Origin: Antarcticirhabdus aurantiaca
GTDB taxonomy: Bacteria > Pseudomonadota > Alphaproteobacteria > Rhizobiales > Rhizobiaceae
DNA length: 64,000 bases
Direction: 5' to 3'
Assembly: GCF_009765365.1 (NCBI RefSeq)
Contig: NZ_VTOM01000002.1
Location: forward strand, 287,640-351,639
Below the pieces are notes generated by a model. The model was not told the DNA's origin, searched no databases, and saw nothing but the letters and a program-made list of their open reading frames with translations. The translations under genes were made by a program, and so were the position numbers. Position 1 is the stretch's first letter. Each line of letters opens with the position of its first letter. Positions 52,087 through 63,604 of this stretch are shown here, piece by piece.

Positions 52087-53514
52087 ATGAGCACCCGCAC
52101 GATCCGCCTGCCCGACGTCGGCGAGGGTGTCGCCGAGGCCGAACTCGTCGAATGGCACGTGGCCGTCGGCGACACCGTCCGCGAAGATGCCGTGCTCGCC
52201 GCCGTCATGACCGACAAGGCGACGGTGGAGATCCCCTCCCCCGTCGAAGGCACCGTCGCTTGGCTCGGCGGGAGCGTCGGCGACATGCTGGCGGTCGGCT
52301 CGCCGCTGATCCGGCTGGAAGTCGGGGGCGGTGCGGTGGCAACGGAGCCGGCGGAGGCGGCCGTTTCACGTGAAACACCGGCCGAGAGCGGGGCCTCCGA
52401 TGGTCACCGGCCAGCCGGAGGCGCGATCTCCCCCGTCGACGAAGACGCGAAGTCGAGAGCGGATGGCGGACCGCAGCCTCGAACGGGTGACGCGGCTGGG
52501 CAGAGCAGCCGCGGCGAGGTCCCCCCCTCCGACCGACCCGCTCCATCTCCTCCTCCGAAGGAAGAAACCGGCCGACCGGCCATCCCGGCGGCAGGCCGTT
52601 CGTCGGCCACGCAACCCGGCCGTCCCCGCCCGGCCGGCGAGCGCCCCCTCGCCTCGCCCGCCGTCCGCCGCCGCGCGACCGAGGCGGGCGTGGACCTGCG
52701 CCGCATCGCGGGCTCCGGTCCGGCCGGCCGCATCACCGCCGAGGATCTCGCCGCCCATCTCGATCGCGGCGAGGGCGGGGCGCCGTCCTCCGCAGCCCGG
52801 CGCGGCGCGGACACCTCCGTCATCGAGGTCAAGGTCGTGGGCCTGCGCCGCCGCATCGCCGAGAAGATGGCGACGGCCCGCGACCGCATCGCGCCGATCA
52901 CCTATGTCGAGGAGGTGGATTGCGAGGCGCTGGAGCAGCTGCGCGCCACCCTTAACGCCGACAAGCGCGGCGAGCGGCCGAAGCTGACGCTCCTGCCCTT
53001 CCTGGTGCGCGCCCTCGTCCTCGCCGTGAAGGACAGCCCGGCGATGAACGCCCATTTCGACGACGAGGCCGGGATCATCCGCCAATATGGCGGCGTCCAT
53101 GTCGGCGTCGCCGCGCAGACCGATGCCGGCCTCGTCGTGCCGGTGCTGCGCCATGCCGAGGCGCGCGGGCTCTGGGACATGGCCGCCGAGATCGCCCGTC
53201 TCGCCGAGGCCGCCAAGCGCGGCGGCGCGACGCGCGAGGAGCTGACGGGCTCCACCGTCACTGTCACCTCGCTCGGGGCGCTGGGCGGCATCGCGACGAC
53301 GCCCGTCATCAACCATCCGGAAGTCGCGATCCTCGGCGTCAACCGCATGGAGGTGCGGCCGGTCTGGGACGGCGCGCGCTTCGTGCCGCGGCGGCGCATG
53401 AACCTCTCCTCCTCCTTCGACCACCGCGTGGTGGACGGCTGGGACGCGGCCGTCTTCGTCCAGCGCATCAAGGGGCTCGTCGAGAACCCGGCGATGCTGT
53501 TCATCGAGGCGTGA
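52087..53514 (+). CDS. bkdB: branched-chain 2-oxoacid dehydrogenase E2 (lipoyl acyltransferase)
   Basis: 475 residues. The lipoyl domain is residues 1-~80 with the lipoylated Lys44 in VMTDKATVEIPSPVEG. A long Ala/Pro/charged linker (about 90-195) follows; the peripheral subunit-binding domain is LASPAVRRRATEAGVDLRRIAGSGPAGRITAEDLAAHL; the catalytic domain runs from GLRRRIAEKMATARD to SSSFDHRVVDGWDAAVF with the active-site His and Asp. It transfers the branched acyl group to CoA. A parS palindrome is encoded in the linker (Val93-Thr97). Confidence 0.94.
   Translation: MSTRTIRLPDVGEGVAEAELVEWHVAVGDTVREDAVLAAVMTDKATVEIPSPVEGTVAWLGGSVGDMLAVGSPLIRLEVGGGAVATEPAEAAVSRETPAESGASDGHRPAGGAISPVDEDAKSRADGGPQPRTGDAAGQSSRGEVPPSDRPAPSPPPKEETGRPAIPAAGRSSATQPGRPRPAGERPLASPAVRRRATEAGVDLRRIAGSGPAGRITAEDLAAHLDRGEGGAPSSAARRGADTSVIEVKVVGLRRRIAEKMATARDRIAPITYVEEVDCEALEQLRATLNADKRGERPKLTLLPFLVRALVLAVKDSPAMNAHFDDEAGIIRQYGGVHVGVAAQTDAGLVVPVLRHAEARGLWDMAAEIARLAEAAKRGGATREELTGSTVTVTSLGALGGIATTPVINHPEVAILGVNRMEVRPVWDGARFVPRRRMNLSSSFDHRVVDGWDAAVFVQRIKGLVENPAMLFIEA
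52362..52377. promoter_or_regulatory. parS site for ParB inside bkdB
   Basis: CGTTTCACGTGAAACA: the 14-base core is a perfect palindrome identical to the bacterial parS core and 15 of 16 bases match the full consensus. It is read in frame as Val-Ser-Arg-Glu-Thr in the flexible E2 linker, where sequence constraint on the protein is low. Confidence 0.85.
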
Positions 53515-53518
53515 TCCC

Positions 53519-54919
<1,401 letters not shown>

Positions 54920-55023
54920 GACCGGGGCGGCCCGGTCCAGCGGCTTCACTGGGCCGTCTGCGGTGCCGCAAAGCCTTCCCGCCTTCCTGTCGCCTTCCTG
55001 CCGCGTCCCCACCCACCACCTCT

Positions 55024-55173
55024 CGCTTCGTCATCCCGGGCTTGACCCGGGATCCATGCCTCCGCGGCGATCATGGCAGAACCGGTCGGCGGCACCTGCC
55101 CTCCGGTCCACCGCGCTGCCCGCCGCTCGACGATTTGGAATGGATCCCGGGTCAAGCCCGGGATGACGAAGCG
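55024..55173. repeat. 34-base perfect inverted repeat element
   Basis: Arms at 55024-55057 and 55140-55173 are perfect reverse complements of 34 bases separated by 82 bases. Each arm contains CCCGGGCTTGACCCGGGATC, with two CCCGGG blocks. The CCCGGGCTTGACCCGGGATC pattern is a widespread intergenic repeat in Rhizobiales. It sits between convergent lpdA and trkH and could act as a terminator or as a small non-autonomous mobile element. The rest of 54920-55210 shows nothing. Confidence 0.85.
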
Positions 55174-55210
55174 GAAAGGCGGGAGAAAGGGAGGACGGTT
55201 CCCCGTCCCC

Positions 55211-56734
55211 TCAGTTCCGCCAGGCCGGCGGATAGAGGAGGATCGCCACCGTCACGATCTCCAGGCGGCCGACCAGCATGAGCAGCGTCATGACGAGGAG
55301 CGCCGGGTCGGAGAAGCGGGAGAAGTTGCCGGCGGGGCCGATCACCGGGCCGAAGGCGGGACCGACATTGGCGATGCCCGACAGCGAGCCGGTGAAGGCG
55401 GTGACGAGGTCGAGGCCGAGAAAGGCGAGCGCCACGGTGCCGAGAAGCAGGAACACCACGAACAGAAAGACGTAGATCACGACGATGCGCACCTGCTCCT
55501 CGGCGAGCTCCGCGCCGCCGTAGCGCAGCGGCTGGACGAGGTGGGGTCGCGCCATCTGCCGGAGCGTCGCGCGCACGACGACGAAGAGGATCACGAGGCG
55601 GTAGGTCTTGAGGCCGCCGGTGGTCGAGCCGCCGCAGCCGCCGAGAAACGTCGCGAGAAAGAACACGGCCACCGCCGCGTGGGACCACAGCGTGTAGTCC
55701 TCCGCCGCGAAGCCCGTGGTCGTCGTCACCGACACGACGTGGAAGGCCGAGGACAGGAGCGCTTGTGCGAAGGGCACGCCCTCCTCCAGCCGGCGCGAGA
55801 TCGCGACCACCAGCGTCAGCCCGACGAGAAGCGCCAGGAACAAGGTCACCTGCGGGTCGCGCCAGCCGACCAGCCCCTGCGGCATGAACAGGCGGATGTA
55901 GAGGACGAAGGGCAGCGCCCCCGCGATCATGAAGACGATCGCGGCGATCAGCATGGCGGGATCGTCGCGATAGTGCCCGAAGGAGGCATCGTGCGTGGAG
56001 AAGCCGGCGGTGGAGACGGTCGTCATCGCGTGGTTCACCGCGTCGAAGACGTCCATGCCGAGCGCGGCATAGGTCGCGGCGCACAGGAGCGTCAGCACCA
56101 CGAAGGCGGTCATCAGCGCCGCGGCGAACTCGCGCACGCGCGGCAGCAGCGTTTCGGAGCGGTCCGAGCTTTCCATGCGGAACAGCGAGATGCCGCCCGA
56201 GCGCAGCGAGGGCAGGATCAGGATCACCATGCCGACGATGCCGATGCCGCCGAACCATTGCAGCATGGAGCGCCACAGGAGGACGCCGGGCGGCAGGCGG
56301 TCGAGCCCGGCGATGCTTGTCGCCCCCGTGGTGGTCAGGCCCGACATGGCCTCGAACAGGGCGCCGGCGAGCGACAGGTGCGGCAGCACCAGCGCGATCG
56401 GCAGGGCGGCGATGGTGGAGGACGAGATCCAGACGCCGGTGACGAGCAGGAAGCCCGCCCGCCGCCCGACCGCCTCGCGCGGTCCCCGCGTCGCGATCGC
56501 GACGAGCGCCGAGACGCTGCCGGCCAGCGCCGCGGAGAGCGCGAAGGCCTGCCATTCGGCATAGCCCTCGCTCCAGTCCACCAGCGCCGGCACCAGCATC
56601 GCCCCGGCGAGCGCGAGCCCGAAGATCGCGCAGGCATGACAGATCGTCCGAAGAATGCCGCGCTCCCCTGCTCCGCCCCCGCGCGTCAGCCGGCGCGTCT
56701 CGCCAGCGCTAGCCGAGGCGGACCGGGGTCGCAA
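55211..56734 (-). CDS. trkH: Trk-type potassium uptake protein TrkH
   Basis: 507 residues if begun at the TTG at 56734; no ATG or GTG lies near the first helix (HACAIFGLALAGAMLVPALV), so the start is uncertain. The four-fold pore-loop architecture is visible: SGLTTTGATSIAGLDRLPPGVLLWRSMLQWFGGIGIVGM, MTTVSTAGFSTHDASFGHY, VSVTTTTGFAAEDY with GGCGGSTTGGLKTYR, and SLSGIANVGPAFG, each with the selectivity Gly. It imports K+ with a TrkA regulatory subunit that is not present here. It is convergent with lpdA. Confidence 0.92.
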   Translation of the reverse strand: MRPRSASASAGETRRLTRGGGAGERGILRTICHACAIFGLALAGAMLVPALVDWSEGYAEWQAFALSAALAGSVSALVAIATRGPREAVGRRAGFLLVTGVWISSSTIAALPIALVLPHLSLAGALFEAMSGLTTTGATSIAGLDRLPPGVLLWRSMLQWFGGIGIVGMVILILPSLRSGGISLFRMESSDRSETLLPRVREFAAALMTAFVVLTLLCAATYAALGMDVFDAVNHAMTTVSTAGFSTHDASFGHYRDDPAMLIAAIVFMIAGALPFVLYIRLFMPQGLVGWRDPQVTLFLALLVGLTLVVAISRRLEEGVPFAQALLSSAFHVVSVTTTTGFAAEDYTLWSHAAVAVFFLATFLGGCGGSTTGGLKTYRLVILFVVVRATLRQMARPHLVQPLRYGGAELAEEQVRIVVIYVFLFVVFLLLGTVALAFLGLDLVTAFTGSLSGIANVGPAFGPVIGPAGNFSRFSDPALLVMTLLMLVGRLEIVTVAILLYPPAWRN

Positions 56735-56847
56735 CCGGGCGAACGATCCTGAACTGTCGGGAAACGAGAGGAGGCCGCTCGATGCCGGAGCGGCGCCTTC
56801 TCGAGTCCATCACGGCTTGAGCCACGCGGCACGAGACATCCGATCGG

Positions 56848-57981
56848 ATGCATGATCTGGTAGACACGCTACCGGAGGTGGACCACGTCATGATCGAAAC
56901 GGTCGATCCTATCGCCTTGTCAGCCCTTAGGCCGGGCATGCCGACCGCGCGACTCTCCGAGGTGCTGGGAGCGCTCCGGGGCGAGCACGCACTCGACACG
57001 GGCGGCAAGACTGCCGGTTGGGTGGCATTCCTTCTCGGTTTCGAAGCCCGCCTCGAGGTCGGGGGTCGCATCGGTCAGGTCAGGTTCGGCCGCCACTTCC
57101 CGGCCGAAGTGCCGGTCGACGGCGTGCACATCGGAGCGACGCTCGCTGCCGTCAGGGTGGCGCGGCCCGACCTGACATTCCATGAGACCAGCACGGACGA
57201 TCCCGAGCGGCAGCTCGCTACCGTCCAATCCGCCGAAGGAATCTGCTTCGAGGTCAGGTTCGTCGACCAGGTCGTCGATCTCATCACCATCGCTCGGGCG
57301 GCGGCAACGTACCCCAAGATCGTCTTGCCCGCCTATCCCGAGCCTGCGGGCGCGCCCGGCGCCCCGTTCGCCGATCCGGCGCTGAAGCTCGCCGTTCTCT
57401 CCGCCTTGCTCCGCGATGGCGTCATCGATCTCGGCAAGCCCGAGCAGCTTGCCGCCCATGTGCTCGACAGCGAAAGCGAGTTGGACGTCTTCGAGGAGAA
57501 CTTCGAACCCAGACCCGAGATCCGGGACTGGCTCGAGCGCTATCCGCTCGACGACGCGCTTCTCGGGCAGGTCAAAAGCCTGTCGCTGGACGGCGGCAAC
57601 GAGATCTATCCCTTCATCGACGGCGGCTGGGGTGGCGAGGACGATCAGTTCGACGTCGAGACGCTGGCGGGCATCGAGCACCTTCCGAACCTTGAGACGT
57701 TCGACGTCACGGCGCTGATCGACAGGGTCGACCTGCGCCAGCTCGTTGGGCTGCCGGCCCTGCGGACGATCGAGATCGGGGTCGACGTCGTGCATGTCGA
57801 AGCGCTTCTGGAGATGCCGGCGCTGGAAAGGGTCGGCCAGATGAGCGATGCCGCCTACGACGAAGCGACGGGCGGCGGCCCGACGCGGGCGGTCTACGAG
57901 GCGCTCAAGGCCCGCGGTGTCCAGATCTGGGTGCACTGGACGACGCATGTGGGACCGGACGAGCCGCCGGCCTACGAGTGA
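56848..57981 (+). CDS. uncharacterised acidic two-domain protein (possible DUF6892 C-terminus)
   Basis: 377 residues, no signal or membrane segment, strongly acidic. The N-terminal ~130 residues contain LRPGMPTARLSEVLGALRGEH and two-fold-looking segments (GVHIGATLAAVRVARPDLTFHE). The C-terminal part from FADPALKLAVLSALLRDGVIDL onward resembles DUF6892 as I remember it, ending in leucine-spaced strands (LAGIEHLPNLETFDVTALIDRVDLRQLVGLPALRTIEI). Such proteins often occur as immunity or toxin-associated factors; that role is not shown. The gene is flanked by the DUF1963-like gene in convergent orientation, 79 bases apart. Confidence 0.7.
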   Translation: MHDLVDTLPEVDHVMIETVDPIALSALRPGMPTARLSEVLGALRGEHALDTGGKTAGWVAFLLGFEARLEVGGRIGQVRFGRHFPAEVPVDGVHIGATLAAVRVARPDLTFHETSTDDPERQLATVQSAEGICFEVRFVDQVVDLITIARAAATYPKIVLPAYPEPAGAPGAPFADPALKLAVLSALLRDGVIDLGKPEQLAAHVLDSESELDVFEENFEPRPEIRDWLERYPLDDALLGQVKSLSLDGGNEIYPFIDGGWGGEDDQFDVETLAGIEHLPNLETFDVTALIDRVDLRQLVGLPALRTIEIGVDVVHVEALLEMPALERVGQMSDAAYDEATGGGPTRAVYEALKARGVQIWVHWTTHVGPDEPPAYE

Positions 57982-58060
57982 GGACGGCCTCCCGCGACCG
58001 ACCAGCCCTTTATCGGGATCGGCCGAGCGTTTGCAGGTCGATCCGCTGGCGCCCTGCTTG

Positions 58061-58690
58061 TCAGCTTTGCCAGAGAAACTTGCCCCTGCCGCCCACGCAA
58101 CCGCATTCGAACAGGTAGCCGCAGCCACCGGCGAAGTTCATGCCGGTGTCGTAGTCGGGGCCTTCCTCGATTTGCGCGACGAAGCGCATCGGTTCGTTGC
58201 AGTGGTCGCAACGAGGCGTCTCGTCGCCCTGCAACCAATCGGGCTCGCCGCCGATCTGGCCGAGCACCTCCCGCTGGCGGCCGGGATGCCGCTCCGACCA
58301 TCCGCTGCGCGCCTCGTCGTAGCTCGATGCCCGAACGCGTTCCACCCGAGCGCCGTAGAGCGTCGCGCGCACCGTTTCGCCATCCGACGGCGCCGGAGCG
58401 ATTCGCAGGCCGTCCGTGGCCGTGCAGATGACGGCATTCGCGCCTTTATCCGCGTCCCATTCGGAGCACACGCCCGGATTGTTCTGACACATGAAGACGA
58501 GGTGCAGCCGCTCCGAGGTCGGCGAGCGGACCTGACCGAGGAACTGCATCTCGCCGTCGCAGCTCCTGCAGGTCGGCCAGGTGAAATCACCCGATGCCGA
58601 AGGCAAACCGCCGAAACGCGTCGCGGACGACAGTCCGTCGCCGCTCGCCTCGTCGAAAAGCAGGATATCGATCTGCATCGCCAATGACAT
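58061..58690 (-). CDS. cysteine-rich DUF1963-like (YwqG) protein
   Basis: 209 residues from ATG at 58690; GGAGG one base upstream is too close, so the TTG at 58684 (7-base spacing) or ATG at 58678 may be the real start. FGGLPSASGDFTWPTCRSCDGEMQFLGQVRS is a DUF1963-like opening (trim-and-Trp pattern). Cysteine pairs CRSC, CxNNPGVC, CDHC and CGYLFECGC suggest two zinc sites. DUF1963 proteins are of unknown function and frequent in contact-dependent/immunity loci. No signal peptide. Confidence 0.72.
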   Translation of the reverse strand: MSLAMQIDILLFDEASGDGLSSATRFGGLPSASGDFTWPTCRSCDGEMQFLGQVRSPTSERLHLVFMCQNNPGVCSEWDADKGANAVICTATDGLRIAPAPSDGETVRATLYGARVERVRASSYDEARSGWSERHPGRQREVLGQIGGEPDWLQGDETPRCDHCNEPMRFVAQIEEGPDYDTGMNFAGGCGYLFECGCVGGRGKFLWQS

Positions 58691-58946
58691 GCCTCCGCTT
58701 TGTTTCCGACGACCACATCTGGGTTGCCGCCTTCGACCGATCGATCGATCGACGGAACGAACAGATCGATTGGAGCCGTCTTTCTCATCCCACGGGAAGG
58801 TGGGCTTCTCGACCGATCGTTCAACCACTGTTTGTCTCCGACTTGTGCGAGCGCACCATTCCCTCGCCGATCGCAATTTCGTCGCATTGGGGACCGCCCA
58901 TCGGGTAAACTGCCCGTGCCGTTCGTCCGGGTTTCGCGAAGCCTCC
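58691..58946. other. divergent intergenic region with GATC cluster
   Basis: 256 bases between the DUF1963-like gene and the GNAT-peptidase gene. It holds a run of overlapping CGATCGATCGATCG around 58737-58752 and further ATCGAT/CGATCG words at 58764-58770 and 58815-58825. No gene was seen; it must contain both promoters. Confidence 0.5.
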
Positions 58947-60137
58947 ATGCTCCAGTCCTCCGCCCCTTCCGGCGACACACCCACGGCGATCCGTCCCGCC
59001 GACGCGCCGCCTGCCCTTTCGCCGGTCGTCCGGCCGGGCACGCTCGCCGACCTCGACGCGCTTCTGGCATTGGAAACGCGCGTCTTCGCCTCCGACCGCA
59101 TCTCGCGGCGCTCCTTCCGGGCGCTGCTCGCCGCGCCCACCGCCGCCTTCCTCGTCGCCGAGGCGCCGGGGTCGGACGAGCCCCCTCGCCTCCTCGGCTA
59201 CGCCGCGCTCCTGTTCCGCGCCGGCACGGGGCTGGCGCGGCTCTACTCCATCGCGGTTTCGCCGGAAGCGGCGGGGCGGGGAATCGGGCGGCTTCTTCTC
59301 GCCGAGGCCGAGGCGCTGGCCTTCGCGCGCGAGCGCATCGCGCTGCGCCTGGAAGTGCGCGAGGACAATGCCCGCGCGATCGCGCTCTACAAGGCGAGCG
59401 GCTACCGGCCGGTCGGGCGCACCCTCGGCTATTACGCCGATCATGCCACCGCACTGCGTTTCGAGAAGGTGCTGAAGGGCAAGCGCCCCGTCGAAACGGG
59501 CGTGCCCTATTACGAGCAGACCACCGACTTCACCTGCGGCTCCTGCTGCCTGATGATGGCGCTGGCGCGTGACAAGCCCGGCTTCGTCATGGAGCCCGTC
59601 GCCGAGATCCGGCTGTGGCGCGAGGCGACGACGATCTTCATGATGTCGGGGCCGGGCGGCTGCGAGCCCTACGGCCTGGCGGTCGCCGCCCACGAGGCCG
59701 GGCTCGAGGCCTCCATCCACGTGTCCGAGGCGGGCGACCTCTTCCTGGAAGGCGTGCGCACGCCCGCCAAGCGCCACGTCATGGCGCTGGCGCAGGAGGA
59801 TTTCCGTCGGCGCGCCGAGGCGCACGCCATTCCCGTGGTCGTCGAGCCCTTCAGCCTCGACACGCTGCGCGCCCATCTGAAGAGCGGGGGCACGGCGGCC
59901 GTCCTCATCTCCGGCTGGCACATGTTCGGCAAGAAGGTGCCGCACTGGGTGCTCGCCCACGGCGACGACGGGGCGCACATCGTCGTCCACGACCCCTGGG
60001 TGGAGCGCGAGCGCGGCGAGACGATCGCCGACGCCGCGAGCCTGCCCATTCCTCACGCCACCTTCGATCGCATCGCCCGCTTCGGGAAGGTGGGGCTGCG
60101 CGCCGCCGTCTTCCTCGCCAAGCGCGCCGCCGCTTAA
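58947..60137 (+). CDS. GNAT acetyltransferase-C39-like peptidase fusion
   Basis: 396 residues from ATG at 58947. Residues ~27-175 are a RimI-like GNAT domain: VRPGTLADLDALLALETRVFASDRIS, ARLYSIAVSPEAAGRGIGRLLLAEAEALA (acetyl-CoA loop) and LEVREDNARAIALYKASGYRPVGR. Residues ~185-395 are a C39-like peptidase: VPYYEQTTDFTCGSCCLMMAL with catalytic Cys197 (oxyanion Gln191), His333 in VPHWVLAHGDDG and Asp349 in VVHDPW. No signal or transmembrane part. The RimK-like ligase starts 13 bases later. The fusion is known in databases as a GNAT/peptidase C39 family protein, without a defined function. Confidence 0.88.
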   Translation: MLQSSAPSGDTPTAIRPADAPPALSPVVRPGTLADLDALLALETRVFASDRISRRSFRALLAAPTAAFLVAEAPGSDEPPRLLGYAALLFRAGTGLARLYSIAVSPEAAGRGIGRLLLAEAEALAFARERIALRLEVREDNARAIALYKASGYRPVGRTLGYYADHATALRFEKVLKGKRPVETGVPYYEQTTDFTCGSCCLMMALARDKPGFVMEPVAEIRLWREATTIFMMSGPGGCEPYGLAVAAHEAGLEASIHVSEAGDLFLEGVRTPAKRHVMALAQEDFRRRAEAHAIPVVVEPFSLDTLRAHLKSGGTAAVLISGWHMFGKKVPHWVLAHGDDGAHIVVHDPWVERERGETIADAASLPIPHATFDRIARFGKVGLRAAVFLAKRAAA

Positions 60138-60150
60138 GAGCCCCTCCTCC

Positions 60151-61611
<1,461 letters not shown>

Positions 61612-61754
61612 GCAGGCGTCCCGCCGTCACGAGGCGAGGGCGCGGCGCACCGCGTCGGGCTCGCGCTCGATGACGCGGAGCACGAAATCGTGCCGGGAGG
61701 CTCCCTCATCGGCGGAGCGCGCCAACGGCGTGGCGGTCCCAGGCTGGAGGCCCC

Positions 61755-62561
61755 TCACCCCCAAATATACAGTGCCGCCAGCCCCACGACGCCGACCACG
61801 ATGCGCCACCAGGCGAAGGGGGCGTAGCCGTGGCGGGACACGAAGGCGAGGAGGGTGCGAACGACGACGAGCGCGGCGAGAAAGGCGAAGACGAAGCCGA
61901 CGCCGATGAGCCAGAGGTCCTCCGAGCCGACGACGTCGCGGTTCTTGTAGAGGTCGTAGGCGAAGGCGCCGACCATGGTGGGCATGGCCAGGAAGAAGGT
62001 GAACTCCGCCGCCGAGCGCTTGTCGGCGCCCATCAGGAGCGCCCCCACGATCGTCGCGCCCGAGCGCGAGGTGCCCGGGATCATGGCGAGCACCTGGAAC
62101 AGGCCGATCTTGAGGGCGAGCGGCAGGGGATAGTCCATGACGTCGTGGTAGCGCGCCTTGAGCGGCAGCCTGTCGATGACGAGGAGCACGATCCCGCCGA
62201 GGATCAGCGCCACGCACACCACCACCGGCGTTTCGAACAGAACGGTCTTGATGAAGTCGTGGGCGAAAACGCCCACCACCGCCGCCGGCAGGAAGGCGAC
62301 GAGGATGCTGAGAACGAAGCGGCGCGAGCGCTCCGAGGTCGGCAGGCTCATCGCGATGGCGACGAGGCGGGCGAAGTAGACCGACAGGACGGCGAGGATC
62401 GCGCCGAGCTGGATCAGCACCTCGAAGGTGCGCCCCGCCGTGCGGAAGCCGAGGAAATGCGACAAGAGAAGAAGGTGGCCGGTCGAGGACACCGGGAGGA
62501 ACTCGGTGAAGCCTTCGACGATGCCGAGAAGGGCTGCGACGAGCGTCGGATGGGCGTCCAT
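61755..62561 (-). CDS. uppP: undecaprenyl-diphosphatase
   Basis: 268 residues from ATG at 62561 ([20 protein letters not shown]). The BacA/UppP motifs are [26 protein letters not shown] and [39 protein letters not shown], carrying the catalytic Glu, Ser and Arg. Eight helices are visible. It recycles undecaprenyl pyrophosphate for peptidoglycan and other envelope polymers; distinct from the SbmA-type bacA at 32-33 kb despite the shared older name. It is convergent with the ATP-grasp gene; the 143 bases between show no gene. Confidence 0.95.
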   Translation of the reverse strand: MDAHPTLVAALLGIVEGFTEFLPVSSTGHLLLLSHFLGFRTAGRTFEVLIQLGAILAVLSVYFARLVAIAMSLPTSERSRRFVLSILVAFLPAAVVGVFAHDFIKTVLFETPVVVCVALILGGIVLLVIDRLPLKARYHDVMDYPLPLALKIGLFQVLAMIPGTSRSGATIVGALLMGADKRSAAEFTFFLAMPTMVGAFAYDLYKNRDVVGSEDLWLIGVGFVFAFLAALVVVRTLLAFVSRHGYAPFAWWRIVVGVVGLAALYIWG

Positions 62562-62874
62562 GCGCCGGACTCCTCTGGCTTGACGGACGCGTGCAGGAAG
62601 TGCCGCCCGCCGTTCTTCCTGCACGCCCACGCTTTCGCAGGCCTTTTCGCGCGACCGGACGCGAGGGTCCTGTTGCGGTGCAGCAGCGGTCTATCCATGC
62701 TTCACCGGGAAAGCAAAGGCTTGCAGCCGGCGCTGGAGCCGTTATTTGGACGGGATCAAAGGGCCCTCCGATCGTTGAGGCTCCGTTGACGGTTTGGTGT
62801 CAGGCTGGCTTGCATTGACCGGGCCCGTTCGGAGCGCGGGACCGGAACCATAAGGATCGTCTCGTCCTCACGCG
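62562..62874. repeat. 313-base divergent region uppP/fzlA with a 12-base hairpin
   Basis: A perfect 12-base inverted repeat (GCGTGCAGGAAG at 62589-62600, complement at 62615-62626) with a 14-base spacer lies 28 bases upstream of the uppP start. It could be an operator or a 5' leader hairpin. The remainder shows no gene; the fzlA promoter must lie near its right end. Confidence 0.65.
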
Positions 62875-63567
62875 ATGCTGAAGCTTCATCACCACCCGAT
62901 GTCCGCCGCATCGCGCTTCGTGCGGATCGTGCTTGCCGAGTACGGCGAACGCGTCGAGCTGTTCGAGGAGAAGCCCTGGGAGCGGCGTCGCGAGTTCCTG
63001 GCGCTGAACCCGGCCGCCACGCTTCCGGTGATGATCGAGGATGCCGGCCCGCCCATCGTCGGAGGCATCGTGTCGGGCGAATATCTCGACGAGACCCGCG
63101 GCGCCTTTCAGCGCGACAAGCGGCTGATGCCGGACAAGCCGATCGAGCGCGTCGAGGCGCGGCGGCTGACCGAGTGGTTTCTCGGCAAGATGGACGGCGA
63201 GGTGACGCGCTACCTCGTCAAGGAGCGGGTCTTCAAGCTCGACATGGCGCCCGCCGAAGGCGGCGGCCCGCCGGATGCGTCGGCGATCCGGGCCGCGCGC
63301 GCCAACCTCAAGCACCACCTGCGCTACGTCGCCTGGCTTGCCGAGAGCCGCGACTGGCTGGCCGGCCCCCGCCTCAGCTATGCGGACCTCGCCGCGGCGG
63401 CCTCGCTTTCCATCCTCGACTATCTCGGCGAGATCGCCTGGGAGAACGAGCCGGCCGCCAAGGAGTGGTACATGCGGCTCAAATCCCGCCCCTCCTTCCG
63501 CCCCCTCCTCACCGAGCGCGTCCGCGGCGTGGCTCCGGCCGGGCACTACGCCGAACTCGATTTCTGA
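62875..63567 (+). CDS. fzlA: FtsZ-binding GST-like division protein FzlA
   Basis: 230 residues. It has a GST fold but the sequence follows the FzlA pattern known from Caulobacter: MLKLHHHPMSAASRFVRIVL at the start, KPWERRREFLALNPAATLPVM, EVTRYLVKERVFK in the helical domain, GPRLSYADLAAAASLSILDYLGEIAW and the conserved C-terminal KSRPSFRPLLTERVRGVAPAGHYAELDF. FzlA binds FtsZ filaments and is required for constriction in Caulobacter. Usual GST catalytic residues are not evident. An IS element begins about 40 bases after its stop, leaving the gene intact. Confidence 0.88.
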   Translation: MLKLHHHPMSAASRFVRIVLAEYGERVELFEEKPWERRREFLALNPAATLPVMIEDAGPPIVGGIVSGEYLDETRGAFQRDKRLMPDKPIERVEARRLTEWFLGKMDGEVTRYLVKERVFKLDMAPAEGGGPPDASAIRAARANLKHHLRYVAWLAESRDWLAGPRLSYADLAAAASLSILDYLGEIAWENEPAAKEWYMRLKSRPSFRPLLTERVRGVAPAGHYAELDF

Positions 63568-63604
63568 GCGCCCGCGGGAGGGTTAAGGGGCCGCTATCGA
63601 CCCT

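Noticed and set aside
58737..58752. GATC repeat run as a methylation or replication signal
   Set aside because: Too short and without other origin features such as DnaA boxes; described only as part of the intergenic region.
61627..61754. Possible small gene after uppP on the minus strand
   Set aside because: The frame is open, but it has no start codon of its own outside the uppP coding region, no recognisable family and no ribosome site.
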